A stretch of 64,000 bases of DNA from Arthrobacter sp. PAMC 25486 (GTDB taxonomy: Bacteria; Actinomycetota; Actinomycetes; Actinomycetales; Micrococcaceae), in assembly GCF_000785535.1 (NCBI RefSeq), contig NZ_CP007595.1, positions 1,178,001-1,242,000 of the forward strand, in the 5' to 3' direction. Positions 8,079 through 16,545 of this stretch are shown here, piece after piece. Position 1 is the first letter of the stretch, and the number at the start of each line of letters is the position of its first letter. The notes under the pieces were generated by a model that saw only the letters and a program-made list of their open reading frames with translations, had not been told where the DNA came from and searched no databases. The translations under genes were made by a program, and so were the position numbers.

Positions 8079-9341
8079 ATGTCAATGCCTACTTTCCCCT
8101 CCAAAAAGACGCTTGCTCCGGCGGCCGCGACACTGCCCCGTGAGATCAAGGTGCTCGTTGCGGCCGCGTTCCTGATCGCGATCGGCTTTGGCATCGTCGC
8201 GCCCATTTTGCCGCAATTTGCGCAGAGCTTCGACGTCAGCGTGACGGCGGCCGCCGTGGTGGTCAGCGTGTTTGCGCTCACCCGGCTGGTCTTTGCCCCG
8301 CTGAGCGGCTGGCTCGTGGAGCGCATGGGTGAACGCCGCACCTACATCTTGGGCATCCTGATCGTGGGCGCCTCCTCTGCAGCCTGCGCCTTTGCCCAGG
8401 ACTATTGGCAGCTGCTGATTTACCGCGGCCTCGGCGGCATCGGCTCCACCATGTTCACGGTGGCGGCCATGGGGCTTCTCATCAGGCTCGCCCCGCCGAC
8501 GGCACGGGGGCGCGTCTCCAGCCTGTACTCCGGCTCCTTCCTGCTGGGCAACATTGCCGGCCCGGCCGTGGGTGGGCTGCTTGCCGGCTTCGGCATGCAG
8601 CTGCCTTTCTTGGTTTACGCCGCAGCGCTGGCTTTGGTTGCGTTGCTCGTGGCCACACAGCTGCCGGCAATTAAGTCCGACGGCGGCCGCTCCGTTGCGC
8701 GGGCAGGCGGCGCCGCCGCCGGGGCTGGTTCGGGCGGTTCGGGCGCCGCGAAGAAGACTGTTCTGCCGTTGCGCGAAGCGTTGGGCCTGCCCGCCTACAG
8801 GGCAGTCCTGACGTCGGGATTCGCCAACGGCTGGTCGGCCTTCGGCATCCGCATGGCCCTGGTGCCGCTCTTTGCCACTGCCGCCCTGGGTGCCGGTCCG
8901 GAGGTGGCAGGCATCTCGCTGGCCGTGTTCGCCATCGGAACCGGCGTGGCCTTGACGTTCTCCGGCAAGCTCGCCGACACGTGGGGCCGCAAACCCATGA
9001 TCCTGTCCGGCCTGGCCGTCAACGGCATCGCCATGGGCGTTCTCGGCTTCACAGGCAACGAGTTCTGGTTCTTCCTGGTCTCCGCAATCGCCGGCCTGGG
9101 CAGCGGGCTCATGGGTCCGGCCCAGCAGGCAACCGTGGCAGATGTGATCGGCAACGAGCGCTCCGGAGGCAAGGTTTTGGCCACCTTCCAGATGAGCTCC
9201 GACCTTGGCGCCATCATCGGTCCCATCGCCGCAGGCTTCCTCGTCGACGCGTTTTCCTATGGGCCCGCATTCCTGATGGCGACCGCCGTCGCGCTTGTCA
9301 GTTTCCTGTTTTGGCTGCCGGCGAAAGACCCGCACCCCTGA
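8079..9341 (+). CDS. MFS drug/metabolite efflux transporter
   Basis: Twelve-helix major facilitator of about 420 aa. The loop 2-3 motif reads GWLVERMGERRTY and its repeat in the second half reads GKLADTWGRKPM, which suits a drug/H+ antiporter-like family. A Gly/Ala/Ser-rich linker (about residues 205-230) divides the halves. I chose the ATG at 8079 because residues before it overlap the ftsY promoter region and are not family-like; an ATG at 8085 is also possible. The substrate cannot be told from sequence. It is divergent from ftsY with under 70 bp between starts. Confidence 0.85.
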   Translation: MSMPTFPSKKTLAPAAATLPREIKVLVAAAFLIAIGFGIVAPILPQFAQSFDVSVTAAAVVVSVFALTRLVFAPLSGWLVERMGERRTYILGILIVGASSAACAFAQDYWQLLIYRGLGGIGSTMFTVAAMGLLIRLAPPTARGRVSSLYSGSFLLGNIAGPAVGGLLAGFGMQLPFLVYAAALALVALLVATQLPAIKSDGGRSVARAGGAAAGAGSGGSGAAKKTVLPLREALGLPAYRAVLTSGFANGWSAFGIRMALVPLFATAALGAGPEVAGISLAVFAIGTGVALTFSGKLADTWGRKPMILSGLAVNGIAMGVLGFTGNEFWFFLVSAIAGLGSGLMGPAQQATVADVIGNERSGGKVLATFQMSSDLGAIIGPIAAGFLVDAFSYGPAFLMATAVALVSFLFWLPAKDPHP

Positions 9342-9766
9342 CGCTGCCTGCTCCGTAACTGCAGTGCCCAGCCTCCGCGGCCGACCCGCAAACATCCGAT
9401 GTAAGTGAGCTAAAATACACTCTCTACCAGATGAATGTGTCGTTTGGCACTTAAAGCATCTGATGTCTAGACTGATTCAACGAAGTATTCCAGCCAGCAG
9501 GCATGGAACGTTGTGGCAACGAAGCCCGGTTCGAGGCCTTTGCCCCCACTTTCCAGGTCCATGCTGCCGGTCGAAGCCGGCCGCAGCCGGGAATTGGGTG
9601 AAGTTGTCCACCAGGCACACCAAGAACCGCCATGGCTTGAACACCGCGCCGCCCGCAGTGTTCAAGGGCCCACACGCGAAGTGGCACAGAAGCCGCCTTC
9701 AGGAACCGGATCCGCCGGGCCTGGCACCCTGCCCTGCTGCTTGCTGAACATGAACTGCCACAGAAA
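9342..9766. other. intergenic region with paired operator-like sites
   Basis: This 425-bp stretch has no convincing gene. It contains ACATCCGATGT (9392-9402) and GCATCTGATGT (9456-9466), 64 bp apart, with TAAAAT between them as a possible -10 element. Short open frames on both strands are low-complexity and have no family resemblance. The sugar porter starts about 300 bases beyond the second site, so any transcript from here would have a long leader. Confidence 0.4.
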
Positions 9767-9775
9767 TTGGAAGTA

Positions 9776-11152
9776 ATGAAGCAAGACATCCCAGAAGTCA
9801 CCAAGCCGCGTGACCACAGCACCGAAGCCATCCCCAAAGTGGTCATCCTCATCGCAGTTCTGGCGGGGTTCTCCGGACTCCTCTATGGCTACGATTCGGG
9901 GGCGATCTCCGGTGCGCTGCCCCTGCTCATCAACGACTTCGGCATCGATGCCGGGACCCAGGGCCTGATCACCTCGCTCCTGCTCTGGGGCGCCCTGCCC
10001 GCCATCATTGGCGCGACCCTTGCCTCGAAGCGCTACGACCGCCGGCACCTGCTGCTGGTCGCCGCCGTCATCTTCATTGTCGGCTCGCTGATTTGCCTGT
10101 TCGCCACCGACATCCCCATGCTGATGTTCGCCCGGTTCTTCCTGGGCCTGGCTGTGGGCATCGCCAACATGTTCGGACTCATTTACCTCTCCGAGCTTGC
10201 CCCCACCCGTATCCGGGGACTTCTCACGGCCCTCTACCAACTCTCAGTCAACATCGGCATCCTGTGCGCCTACATCGTGGGCGATGCACTGCACGATGCC
10301 GGTGCCTGGAACTGGATCCTCGGCGCCGGTGTCATCCCCGCCGTCATCTTCTTCGTCGGCATGCTGCTCAGCCCGCCCAGCCCGCGTTGGCTGCTCATGC
10401 GCGGGCGCCGCGATGAAGCCGTGAAGGTGTTGCGGAAACTGCGCGCCACCCACGAGATCGCCGAAGAGGAAACCCTCGCCATCGAGGCCAGCCTCAAGCA
10501 GCAGGAAGCCGGGATCTCCGCCCTATTCAAGTCGGCGCGTCCGGCCATGTCTGTGCTGTTCATCCTGACGTTCTTCCAGGTCTTCACCGGCATCAACGCC
10601 GTGGTGTACTACGCCCCCATCATCTTCGCCGATGTGCCGTCCCTGGGCGATAACCCGGGCATGATCGCCAACTACGGCGTGGGCATTGCGCTCGTGATTT
10701 CCACGGCGGCATCATTGCCCTTGATCGACAAGCTGGGCCGTGTCAAGATGCTCGCCATCAGCATGGCCGGTCAGGCCGTTTCCATGCTGGCCCTGTGGAT
10801 TTTCCCGGAGTCCGGCTACCTCACCATCGCCGCCGTGTTCATGTACACGTTCTCCTTCGGCTTCGGGCTGGGCCCCGTGTTCTGGCTGTACGTGCCCGAA
10901 GCGCTCCCCCTGCGCATGCGCGCCATTGGCATGGGCGTCATCACGTTCACCCAGTACCTGTTCAACGCCATCTTTGCCCAGGCGTTCCCGTCCGCCATGG
11001 AGCGGTTCGGCCCCCTCGTGTTCCTGCTGTTCGCCGTGCTCTCCGCGGTGGCGTTCGTCTACGTGATCCGCCGCGTGCCGGAGACCTCAGGGAAGTCCCT
11101 CGAGGAGATCGAGGAATACTGGCGCAGCCGGGAAGCCGCACGCCAGAAGTAG
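9776..11152 (+). CDS. sugar porter (MFS, SP family)
   Basis: Proton-coupled sugar transporter with twelve predicted helices in about 458 aa. Sugar-porter signatures are clear: GYDSGAISGALP in helix 1, RFFLGLAVGIANM and YLSELAPTRIRG in the first half, QVFTGINAVVYYAPII in helix 7, and PETSGKSLEEIEEYW at the C-terminus. The sugar is unknown. I used the ATG at 9776; a TTG three codons upstream is the alternative. A strong hairpin terminator follows. The paired sites at 9392-9466 may control it. Confidence 0.92.
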   Translation: MKQDIPEVTKPRDHSTEAIPKVVILIAVLAGFSGLLYGYDSGAISGALPLLINDFGIDAGTQGLITSLLLWGALPAIIGATLASKRYDRRHLLLVAAVIFIVGSLICLFATDIPMLMFARFFLGLAVGIANMFGLIYLSELAPTRIRGLLTALYQLSVNIGILCAYIVGDALHDAGAWNWILGAGVIPAVIFFVGMLLSPPSPRWLLMRGRRDEAVKVLRKLRATHEIAEEETLAIEASLKQQEAGISALFKSARPAMSVLFILTFFQVFTGINAVVYYAPIIFADVPSLGDNPGMIANYGVGIALVISTAASLPLIDKLGRVKMLAISMAGQAVSMLALWIFPESGYLTIAAVFMYTFSFGFGLGPVFWLYVPEALPLRMRAIGMGVITFTQYLFNAIFAQAFPSAMERFGPLVFLLFAVLSAVAFVYVIRRVPETSGKSLEEIEEYWRSREAARQK

Positions 11153-11167
11153 CCCGCCCCCCCTCGC

Positions 11168-11240
11168 AAACTGGCCCGCAGAAAACGGCGAAAATTCACG
11201 GTTTTGACGTGATTTTTCGGCGTTTTCTGTGGGTCAGTTT
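11168..11240 (+). terminator. long hairpin (33-bp arms) terminating the sugar porter gene
   Basis: Left arm 11168-11200 and right arm 11208-11240 pair at 29 of 33 positions around a 7-base GTTTTGA loop. The core is CAGAAAACGGCGAAAA against its complement. The right arm ends in TCAGTTTTTTT, which fits a terminator. The unusual arm length also suggests a mobile palindromic repeat. Confidence 0.8.
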
Positions 11241-11474
11241 TTTAATGTGGGGGTTTCATGATGTCCGACGGCGGCATTTGGCTTCCGTGCCGCGCGGCGC
11301 CCCAGGCGGGTGAGGGTGGGTGACGAGACGGGCGCCGGAGACGCGGGGCAGAAGTTGAGATCCGCTGCCGTTCCGCACACCCGCCGCTCACGCCGGCCCG
11401 GCCCGGAACTATCTGCCCCGCACCATAATCCCGATCCCACCATCGCCACCTGAACTGCTGCAGTGACGGCAGGG

Positions 11475-11528
11475 CCGAAGGTGCTGCCGCGTTGGGAAAA
11501 ACACCCCCGAAGGTGCTGCCGCGTTGGG
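11475..11528. repeat. two tandem copies of an interspersed CCGAAGGTGCTGCCGCG repeat
   Basis: Copies of CCGAAGGTGCTGCCGCGTTG start at 11475 and 11507, exactly 32 bp apart, with GGAAAAACACCC between them. A third copy, with the same GGGAAAACACCCC lead, lies at 37362-37395. The family is therefore dispersed. It is intergenic in both places. Confidence 0.8.
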
Positions 11529-11588
11529 TCTTGACGGCCGGCGAACCGGCGCTGCTTGCTCCCTTCAGGCTCGACCAGGGGCGTTGCG

Positions 11589-14500
11589 TCAGGCGGGTGA
11601 GTCGGCGCGGTCCATGCGCTGGCTGATGACTGTTGAGACGCCGTCGCCCCTCATGGAGACCCCGTACAGGGCGTCGGCCACCTCCATGGTGCGCTTTTGG
11701 TGCGTGATGATGATCAGCTGGCTGGACTCGCGCAGTTCCTCGAAGATGGTGAGGAGCCGGCCCAGGTTCGTGTCATCGAGGGCGGCCTCCACCTCGTCCA
11801 TGACGTAGAACGGCGACGGCCTGGCCTTGAAGATCGCCACGAGCAGCGCCACGGCCGTCAACGAGCGCTCCCCGCCGGAGAGCAGCGAGAGCCGCTTGAT
11901 CTTCTTCCCGGCCGGCCGGGCCTCGACCTCGATGCCGGTGGTGAGCATGTCGGACGGGTCGGTCAGCACCAGCTTGCCCTCGCCGCCGGGAAAGAGCCGG
12001 GCAAAGACGCGCTCAAATTGGGCGGCGGTGTCCTCGTAGGCGGCCGTGAACACTTCCTCCACGCGGGCATCGACCTCCTTGATGATGTCCATCAGGTCCT
12101 TGCGGCTGGCCTTGAGGTCCTCCAGCTGTGAGGACAGGAATTGGTGGCGTTCCTCCAGCGCCGCAAATTCCTCCAGCGCGAGCGGATTGACCTTGCCCAG
12201 GGCGGCCAGGTCCCGTTCGGCCCGCTTGAGCCGCTTCTCCTGTTCGGCGCGCACAAACGGGGTGCTCTCGCGGATCTCCGCTCCGGTTTCGTCAACCTCA
12301 ACACGCAGCGCCGCCCACCTGTCGGTCACCTCGCCGGGCCCCAGCGGCACCAGCGTGTCCGGACCATACTCCCTAATAAGGTGGTCGACGCTGAGCCCCA
12401 GTTCCTCAATGGACTTGTTCTCGAGCGTCTCAATGCGCAGCCGTTGGGCGGCCCGGGCCAGCTCGTCCTTGTGCACGGTGTCCGTCAGCAACGCCAGTTC
12501 CTTCTCGGCCCCGGCCGTCGAACCGCGCACCGCCATCAGATCTACCTCGCGCGCCGCCCGCTGCTCCTCCGCCTCATCGCGAACGTGCTCGGCCAGCTCA
12601 ATCGAGTCCGCCACGAAAGCCGCGATGCGCTCCGCAGCCATGGCCACGGCGGCAGCCTTCCGCGCCTGGAACAGCCTCCGCCGAGCCCGCTGCGCCGCCT
12701 GCTCCCGCGCCAACTTCTCGGTCGCCGCCGCCCGCTCCAACGCCGCAGCCCTGGTGCGCACGGTGTTCAGCGCCTCCTCCGTGCTGCGCAGGGACAGCCG
12801 CGTCTCCAGCTCCACGGCCCGAGCCGCTGCCGCCGATGCGCCCAGGGTGTCGCGCTCCTCCATGGAAGGTTCGACGTCGGCCGGCGCCTCCTGTGCCTTG
12901 GCCAGCCTCCGCGCCACCTCCTCGAGCGCCTGCTGCTCGCGCCCCAGGTTCGCCGTGGCCGCCTGCACCGCCTGCGCATGCCGCTCCGACTCCCCCGCCG
13001 CCGAACGCAACGTTGCACCCAAGGCTCCGAGCCGTTCGGCCACCGCGGCCAGCCGCGCATCGGACTCGTGCAGGGCCGCCAACGCATCGGTCTCGGCCGC
13101 AGCCAACGCACCCCGGCGCCCCTGCAAACCGGCCAGCGCAAAGCGCGACTGCTCCCCGCGGGCCACCGCCTGCGCCAGCGCAGCCTCCGTCTCATCCACG
13201 GCCGCCTGCAGTTCAAGCAGCGACGGCGCCATGGCCGAGCCTCCCTGCACCCACCACTTCGTGAGCACATCCCCGGCCGCCGTCACCGCCGTCAACGACG
13301 CGTCAATGGCCAAAATGTCCTGTGCTGCCGCCACATCCGGCACCAGCACCACGCCGGCCAGCAGCGCGTCGAGCGTGTGCCCCAGCGAATCCGGTCCGCT
13401 CACCTGTGAACGTCCGACGGCGGCACCCGCCACACTGCCCGCCGCAGCTGCCGCGGCCTGCTGCAGGGCGGCCTGCGCGGCGGCATGTTCCGTTGCCGGG
13501 GCGGGCGAACCGCCAGCGTGGTCCGAACCTCCAGCGCCGTCCGCAGCACCGGCCCCGCCGTCGGCAAGGATCAGGGTGACCCGTCCGCTGTCGTGGGTCT
13601 TGACCAGGTCCAGCGCTGCCAGGGCGGCGCCAAAATCGGTGACGGCAACGCCCTCGGCCGCGGCATTCAGGGCGGCGGCGATGGCGGTTTCGTGGCTGGG
13701 GACCACGTGGATGAGCTGTGCCATGGACGCCAGGACGCCGTGGGGCCGAGCCTCGAGAAGCGCGGCGCCGGCGTCCTGGCGGAGCAGGCCCGTGGCGAGG
13801 GCGTCGCGGCGGGCGGTGAGCGAATCGCGTTCACGTTCGGCGGCAAGCTGCTCCGCCGCGGCAGAATCGATCCGCGCGTCGACCTCACCCAACGCGGCGG
13901 CGGCCTCCTCGTAGTCGGAGTCGAGGCGCTCCTCGCCGGCTTCGACGCCGGCCACCTGGGATTCCAGGGCGGCAAATTCCTCGGCGGCCGTGCTGTGGCG
14001 TTCGGCGCCGGCGGCCCGGCTGTGGTGCAGGCGGCCAATTTCCGCCTCCGCCGATTCCACCCGGGAGCGGGCCGAGGCGACTTTTCCGGCCAGCCGGGCC
14101 AGGCCCTCACGGCGGTCGGCGGTGGCGCGCAGCTGGTCGCGGACGCGCTGTTCTTCGGCCCGCACGGCAGCCTCGGCGTCCTCCTTGATTTCCATGGCCG
14201 TTTCCAGCCCGAAGCGCTTTTCCTCCAGGGCCAGGTCCAGCTCGGCTTCCTCGGCGCGCAGGCGCACGGCCTGCTGGGCCAGCTTGTCGGGGTCGCGGCT
14301 GGGGTCCGGCACGGCGTCGGTGGCGCCGAGGTGGCGTTGGCGTTCGGCGGCCAGCACACCTAGGGCCTTGAGCTGTTCGCGGGTGGCGCTGAGCTGGTAC
14401 CAGTTGTCGCGGGCTGCGTTCAGCACGGGTGTTGCCGCGGCGCCAGCCTGCTCCAGTTCCGCCTGCCGGGCACGGCCGCTCTGCAGCTGCGCCTCCACCA

Positions 14501-15269
14501 GTTCGCGGCGGTTCTTGAGCGCCAGTTCGGCTGCGGCGTCCTGTTCGACGGCGGTCGTCAGCGTCACAATGTCATCGGCGAGGAGGCGGGCCCGTGCGTC
14601 GCGGACGTCGAACTGCACGCTCTGGGCCCGCCTGGCCACGGCGGCCTGCTTGCCCAGCGGGGCGAGCTGGCGGCGAATCTCCCCCGTCAAATCGCTGAGC
14701 CGGGCCAGGTTGGCACCCATGGCTTCCAGCTTGCGGAGTGTCTTTTCCTTGCGGCGGCGGTGCTTGAGGATGCCGGCCGCCTCCTCGATGAAGCCGCGGC
14801 GGTCCTCGGGCGTTGCATGCAGCACCTTGTCCAGCTGGCCCTGGCCGACGATGACGTGCATTTCCCGGCCCAGCCCGGAATCTGACAGGAGTTCCTGGAT
14901 GTCAAGAAGCCGGCAGGAGGTGCCGTTGATGGCATATTCGGACCCGCCAGCCCTGAACAGGGTGCGGGAGATGGTGACCTCGGCATAGTCGATCGGCAGG
15001 GCGCCGTCGGAATTGTCAATGGTCAGGGCAACATGGGCCCGGCCCAGCGCCGGACGGCCCGTGGTGCCGGCGAAGATGACGTCCTCCATCTTGCCGCCAC
15101 GGAGCGTTTTGGCCCCCTGCTCGCCCATGACCCAGGCCAGCGCATCAACCACATTTGACTTGCCTGAACCGTTGGGGCCGACAACTGCCGTCACACCAGG
15201 TTCAAAGTCGAAGGTGGTGGCCGAGGCGAAGGACTTGAATCCGCGCACGGACAAACTCTTTAGATGCAA
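11589..15269 (-). CDS. smc: chromosome segregation protein SMC
   Basis: Condensin ATPase that compacts and segregates the chromosome. The Walker A loop GPNGSGKS is at residues 31-38. Long coiled coils flank a hinge near the middle. The ABC signature LSLLSGGE and Walker B FYVMDEVEAALDD lie near the C-terminus. I chose the TTG at 15269: it has GGGAGAAG eight bases upstream and gives MHLKSLSVRGFKSF, the normal family start. The frame is open to 15341. The product is 1226 aa. The hinge region carries a long Gly/Ala-rich stretch (encoded about 13410-13560). scpA and scpB are not in the window. Confidence 0.97.
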   Translation of the reverse strand: MHLKSLSVRGFKSFASATTFDFEPGVTAVVGPNGSGKSNVVDALAWVMGEQGAKTLRGGKMEDVIFAGTTGRPALGRAHVALTIDNSDGALPIDYAEVTISRTLFRAGGSEYAINGTSCRLLDIQELLSDSGLGREMHVIVGQGQLDKVLHATPEDRRGFIEEAAGILKHRRRKEKTLRKLEAMGANLARLSDLTGEIRRQLAPLGKQAAVARRAQSVQFDVRDARARLLADDIVTLTTAVEQDAAAELALKNRRELVEAQLQSGRARQAELEQAGAAATPVLNAARDNWYQLSATREQLKALGVLAAERQRHLGATDAVPDPSRDPDKLAQQAVRLRAEEAELDLALEEKRFGLETAMEIKEDAEAAVRAEEQRVRDQLRATADRREGLARLAGKVASARSRVESAEAEIGRLHHSRAAGAERHSTAAEEFAALESQVAGVEAGEERLDSDYEEAAAALGEVDARIDSAAAEQLAAERERDSLTARRDALATGLLRQDAGAALLEARPHGVLASMAQLIHVVPSHETAIAAALNAAAEGVAVTDFGAALAALDLVKTHDSGRVTLILADGGAGAADGAGGSDHAGGSPAPATEHAAAQAALQQAAAAAAGSVAGAAVGRSQVSGPDSLGHTLDALLAGVVLVPDVAAAQDILAIDASLTAVTAAGDVLTKWWVQGGSAMAPSLLELQAAVDETEAALAQAVARGEQSRFALAGLQGRRGALAAAETDALAALHESDARLAAVAERLGALGATLRSAAGESERHAQAVQAATANLGREQQALEEVARRLAKAQEAPADVEPSMEERDTLGASAAAARAVELETRLSLRSTEEALNTVRTRAAALERAAATEKLAREQAAQRARRRLFQARKAAAVAMAAERIAAFVADSIELAEHVRDEAEEQRAAREVDLMAVRGSTAGAEKELALLTDTVHKDELARAAQRLRIETLENKSIEELGLSVDHLIREYGPDTLVPLGPGEVTDRWAALRVEVDETGAEIRESTPFVRAEQEKRLKRAERDLAALGKVNPLALEEFAALEERHQFLSSQLEDLKASRKDLMDIIKEVDARVEEVFTAAYEDTAAQFERVFARLFPGGEGKLVLTDPSDMLTTGIEVEARPAGKKIKRLSLLSGGERSLTAVALLVAIFKARPSPFYVMDEVEAALDDTNLGRLLTIFEELRESSQLIIITHQKRTMEVADALYGVSMRGDGVSTVISQRMDRADSPA

Positions 15270-15519
15270 ACTGTTTTCTTCTCCCGTGCCGGATCCGTTC
15301 CCCCACCAATCTACCGTGAATCTGCCCCGGGCACGCTGCACGGCTGATCGTGTATGCAGTGTGGCGCATGTGCACTAACCACCCTGCAAGGTGCATAGTT
15401 AAGGGTGCGTCTTGTTTTGCACGGGGGGCCGGCCAAGGCACTCCCCGCACGACTCAAGGCACAGTCACTTGATTTCCGGTGGCATCTGACACCGAACACC
15501 ACAAGAAAAAGGCTGGATT

Positions 15520-16545
15520 TTGATCGGCAACGCTACGTTTCGTCACCACAACACCGCCTTGCTCGCTGTCTCAAGCGTTGAGGCTCCGGTACTCGTAAAG
15601 TCCAGCGACTTTGACACCCGGCTGGCCCCGAGCCTCAAGCGGCTGCGGCTTTCGAAGCGGCTGTTGGAGCGGGTCTCAGGCGTGGAAGAACGCCGCTGGT
15701 GGGCCCCAGGCACCGAGTTTGACGACGGCGCCATCGAAGCAGGTGCCAAGGCCCTGGCCGAGGCAGGCATTGAGGCAGGCCAGGTGGGTTTGCTGATCAA
15801 CACCTCCGTCACCCGCCGCAACCTTGAACCATCCGTTGCTGTGAGGGTCCACAACGGTCTGGGCCTGCCGTCCTCGGCCATGAACTTTGATGTGGCCAAC
15901 GCCTGCCTGGGCTTTGTCAACGGCATGACCCTGGCCGCCAACATGATTGACTCAGGCCAAATCAAATACGCCTTGATCGTGGCCGGCGAAGACGCCCAAG
16001 GCACCCAGGAAGCAACCTTTAAGCGGCTGAACGATGAAAATTCCACCCGCGAAAACTACCTGAACGAATTTGCCACCCTGACCCTGGGCTCCGGCGCGGC
16101 AGCAGCGGTGATGGGTCCGGCAGATTTACACCCCGGCGGCCACCGCATTTTGGGTGGCGTCTCACGCGCAGGAACCCAGTTCCACGAACTGTGTGTTGGC
16201 GGGCAGGACGGCATGTTCACCGACACCAAGGGGTTGCTTGACAACGGCCTGGAACTTGTCACCGATGCGTGGCATGAGGCCCACACCGACGGCTGGGACT
16301 GGCGCACCATGGACCGCTACGTCACCCATCAGGTTTCCAAGTCATACACCAACGCCATCATCAAGGCCGTTGATCTGTCCCGCGCCAAGGTGCCCGTCAC
16401 GTTCCCCAAATGGGGCAATGTGGGCCCGGCCTCGCTGCCCATGACGTTGGCCCAGGAATCCCAAACCCTCAACAGCGGCGACCGCGTGCTGTGCATGGGT
16501 GTGGGCTCCGGCCTGAACACGACGATGATGGAAATTGCGTGGTAG
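15520..16545 (+). CDS. oleA: OleA, thiolase-fold acyl-CoA condensing enzyme (head-to-head)
   Basis: Joins two fatty acyl-CoAs head to head to a 2-alkyl-3-ketoacid, the first step of long-chain olefin synthesis. In this 341-aa protein the catalytic residues appear as Cys129 (NACLGFVNG), His270 (YVTHQ) and Asn300 (WGNVGPASLP). Glu103 (RRNLEPS) stands where OleA enzymes have their partner-subunit glutamate. The order and spacing match OleA rather than FabH. It starts at a TTG preceded by AAAAAGGCTGG. It is first of a tight plus-strand operon: oleBC overlaps its end. It is divergent from smc. Confidence 0.9.
   Translation: MIGNATFRHHNTALLAVSSVEAPVLVKSSDFDTRLAPSLKRLRLSKRLLERVSGVEERRWWAPGTEFDDGAIEAGAKALAEAGIEAGQVGLLINTSVTRRNLEPSVAVRVHNGLGLPSSAMNFDVANACLGFVNGMTLAANMIDSGQIKYALIVAGEDAQGTQEATFKRLNDENSTRENYLNEFATLTLGSGAAAAVMGPADLHPGGHRILGGVSRAGTQFHELCVGGQDGMFTDTKGLLDNGLELVTDAWHEAHTDGWDWRTMDRYVTHQVSKSYTNAIIKAVDLSRAKVPVTFPKWGNVGPASLPMTLAQESQTLNSGDRVLCMGVGSGLNTTMMEIAW

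Noticed and set aside
8082..9395. 437-codon minus-strand open frame opposite the MFS gene
   Set aside because: Shadow of the transporter; rich in Gly/Arg/Gln/His and without any hydrophobic or domain pattern.
9463..9776. Small plus-strand frames before the sugar porter
   Set aside because: Pro/Arg/His-rich composition, no start signal, and overlap with likely regulatory DNA.
12046..13914. 622-codon plus-strand open frame opposite smc
   Set aside because: Ser/Ala/Arg low-complexity frame caused by GC skew in the SMC coiled-coil codons.
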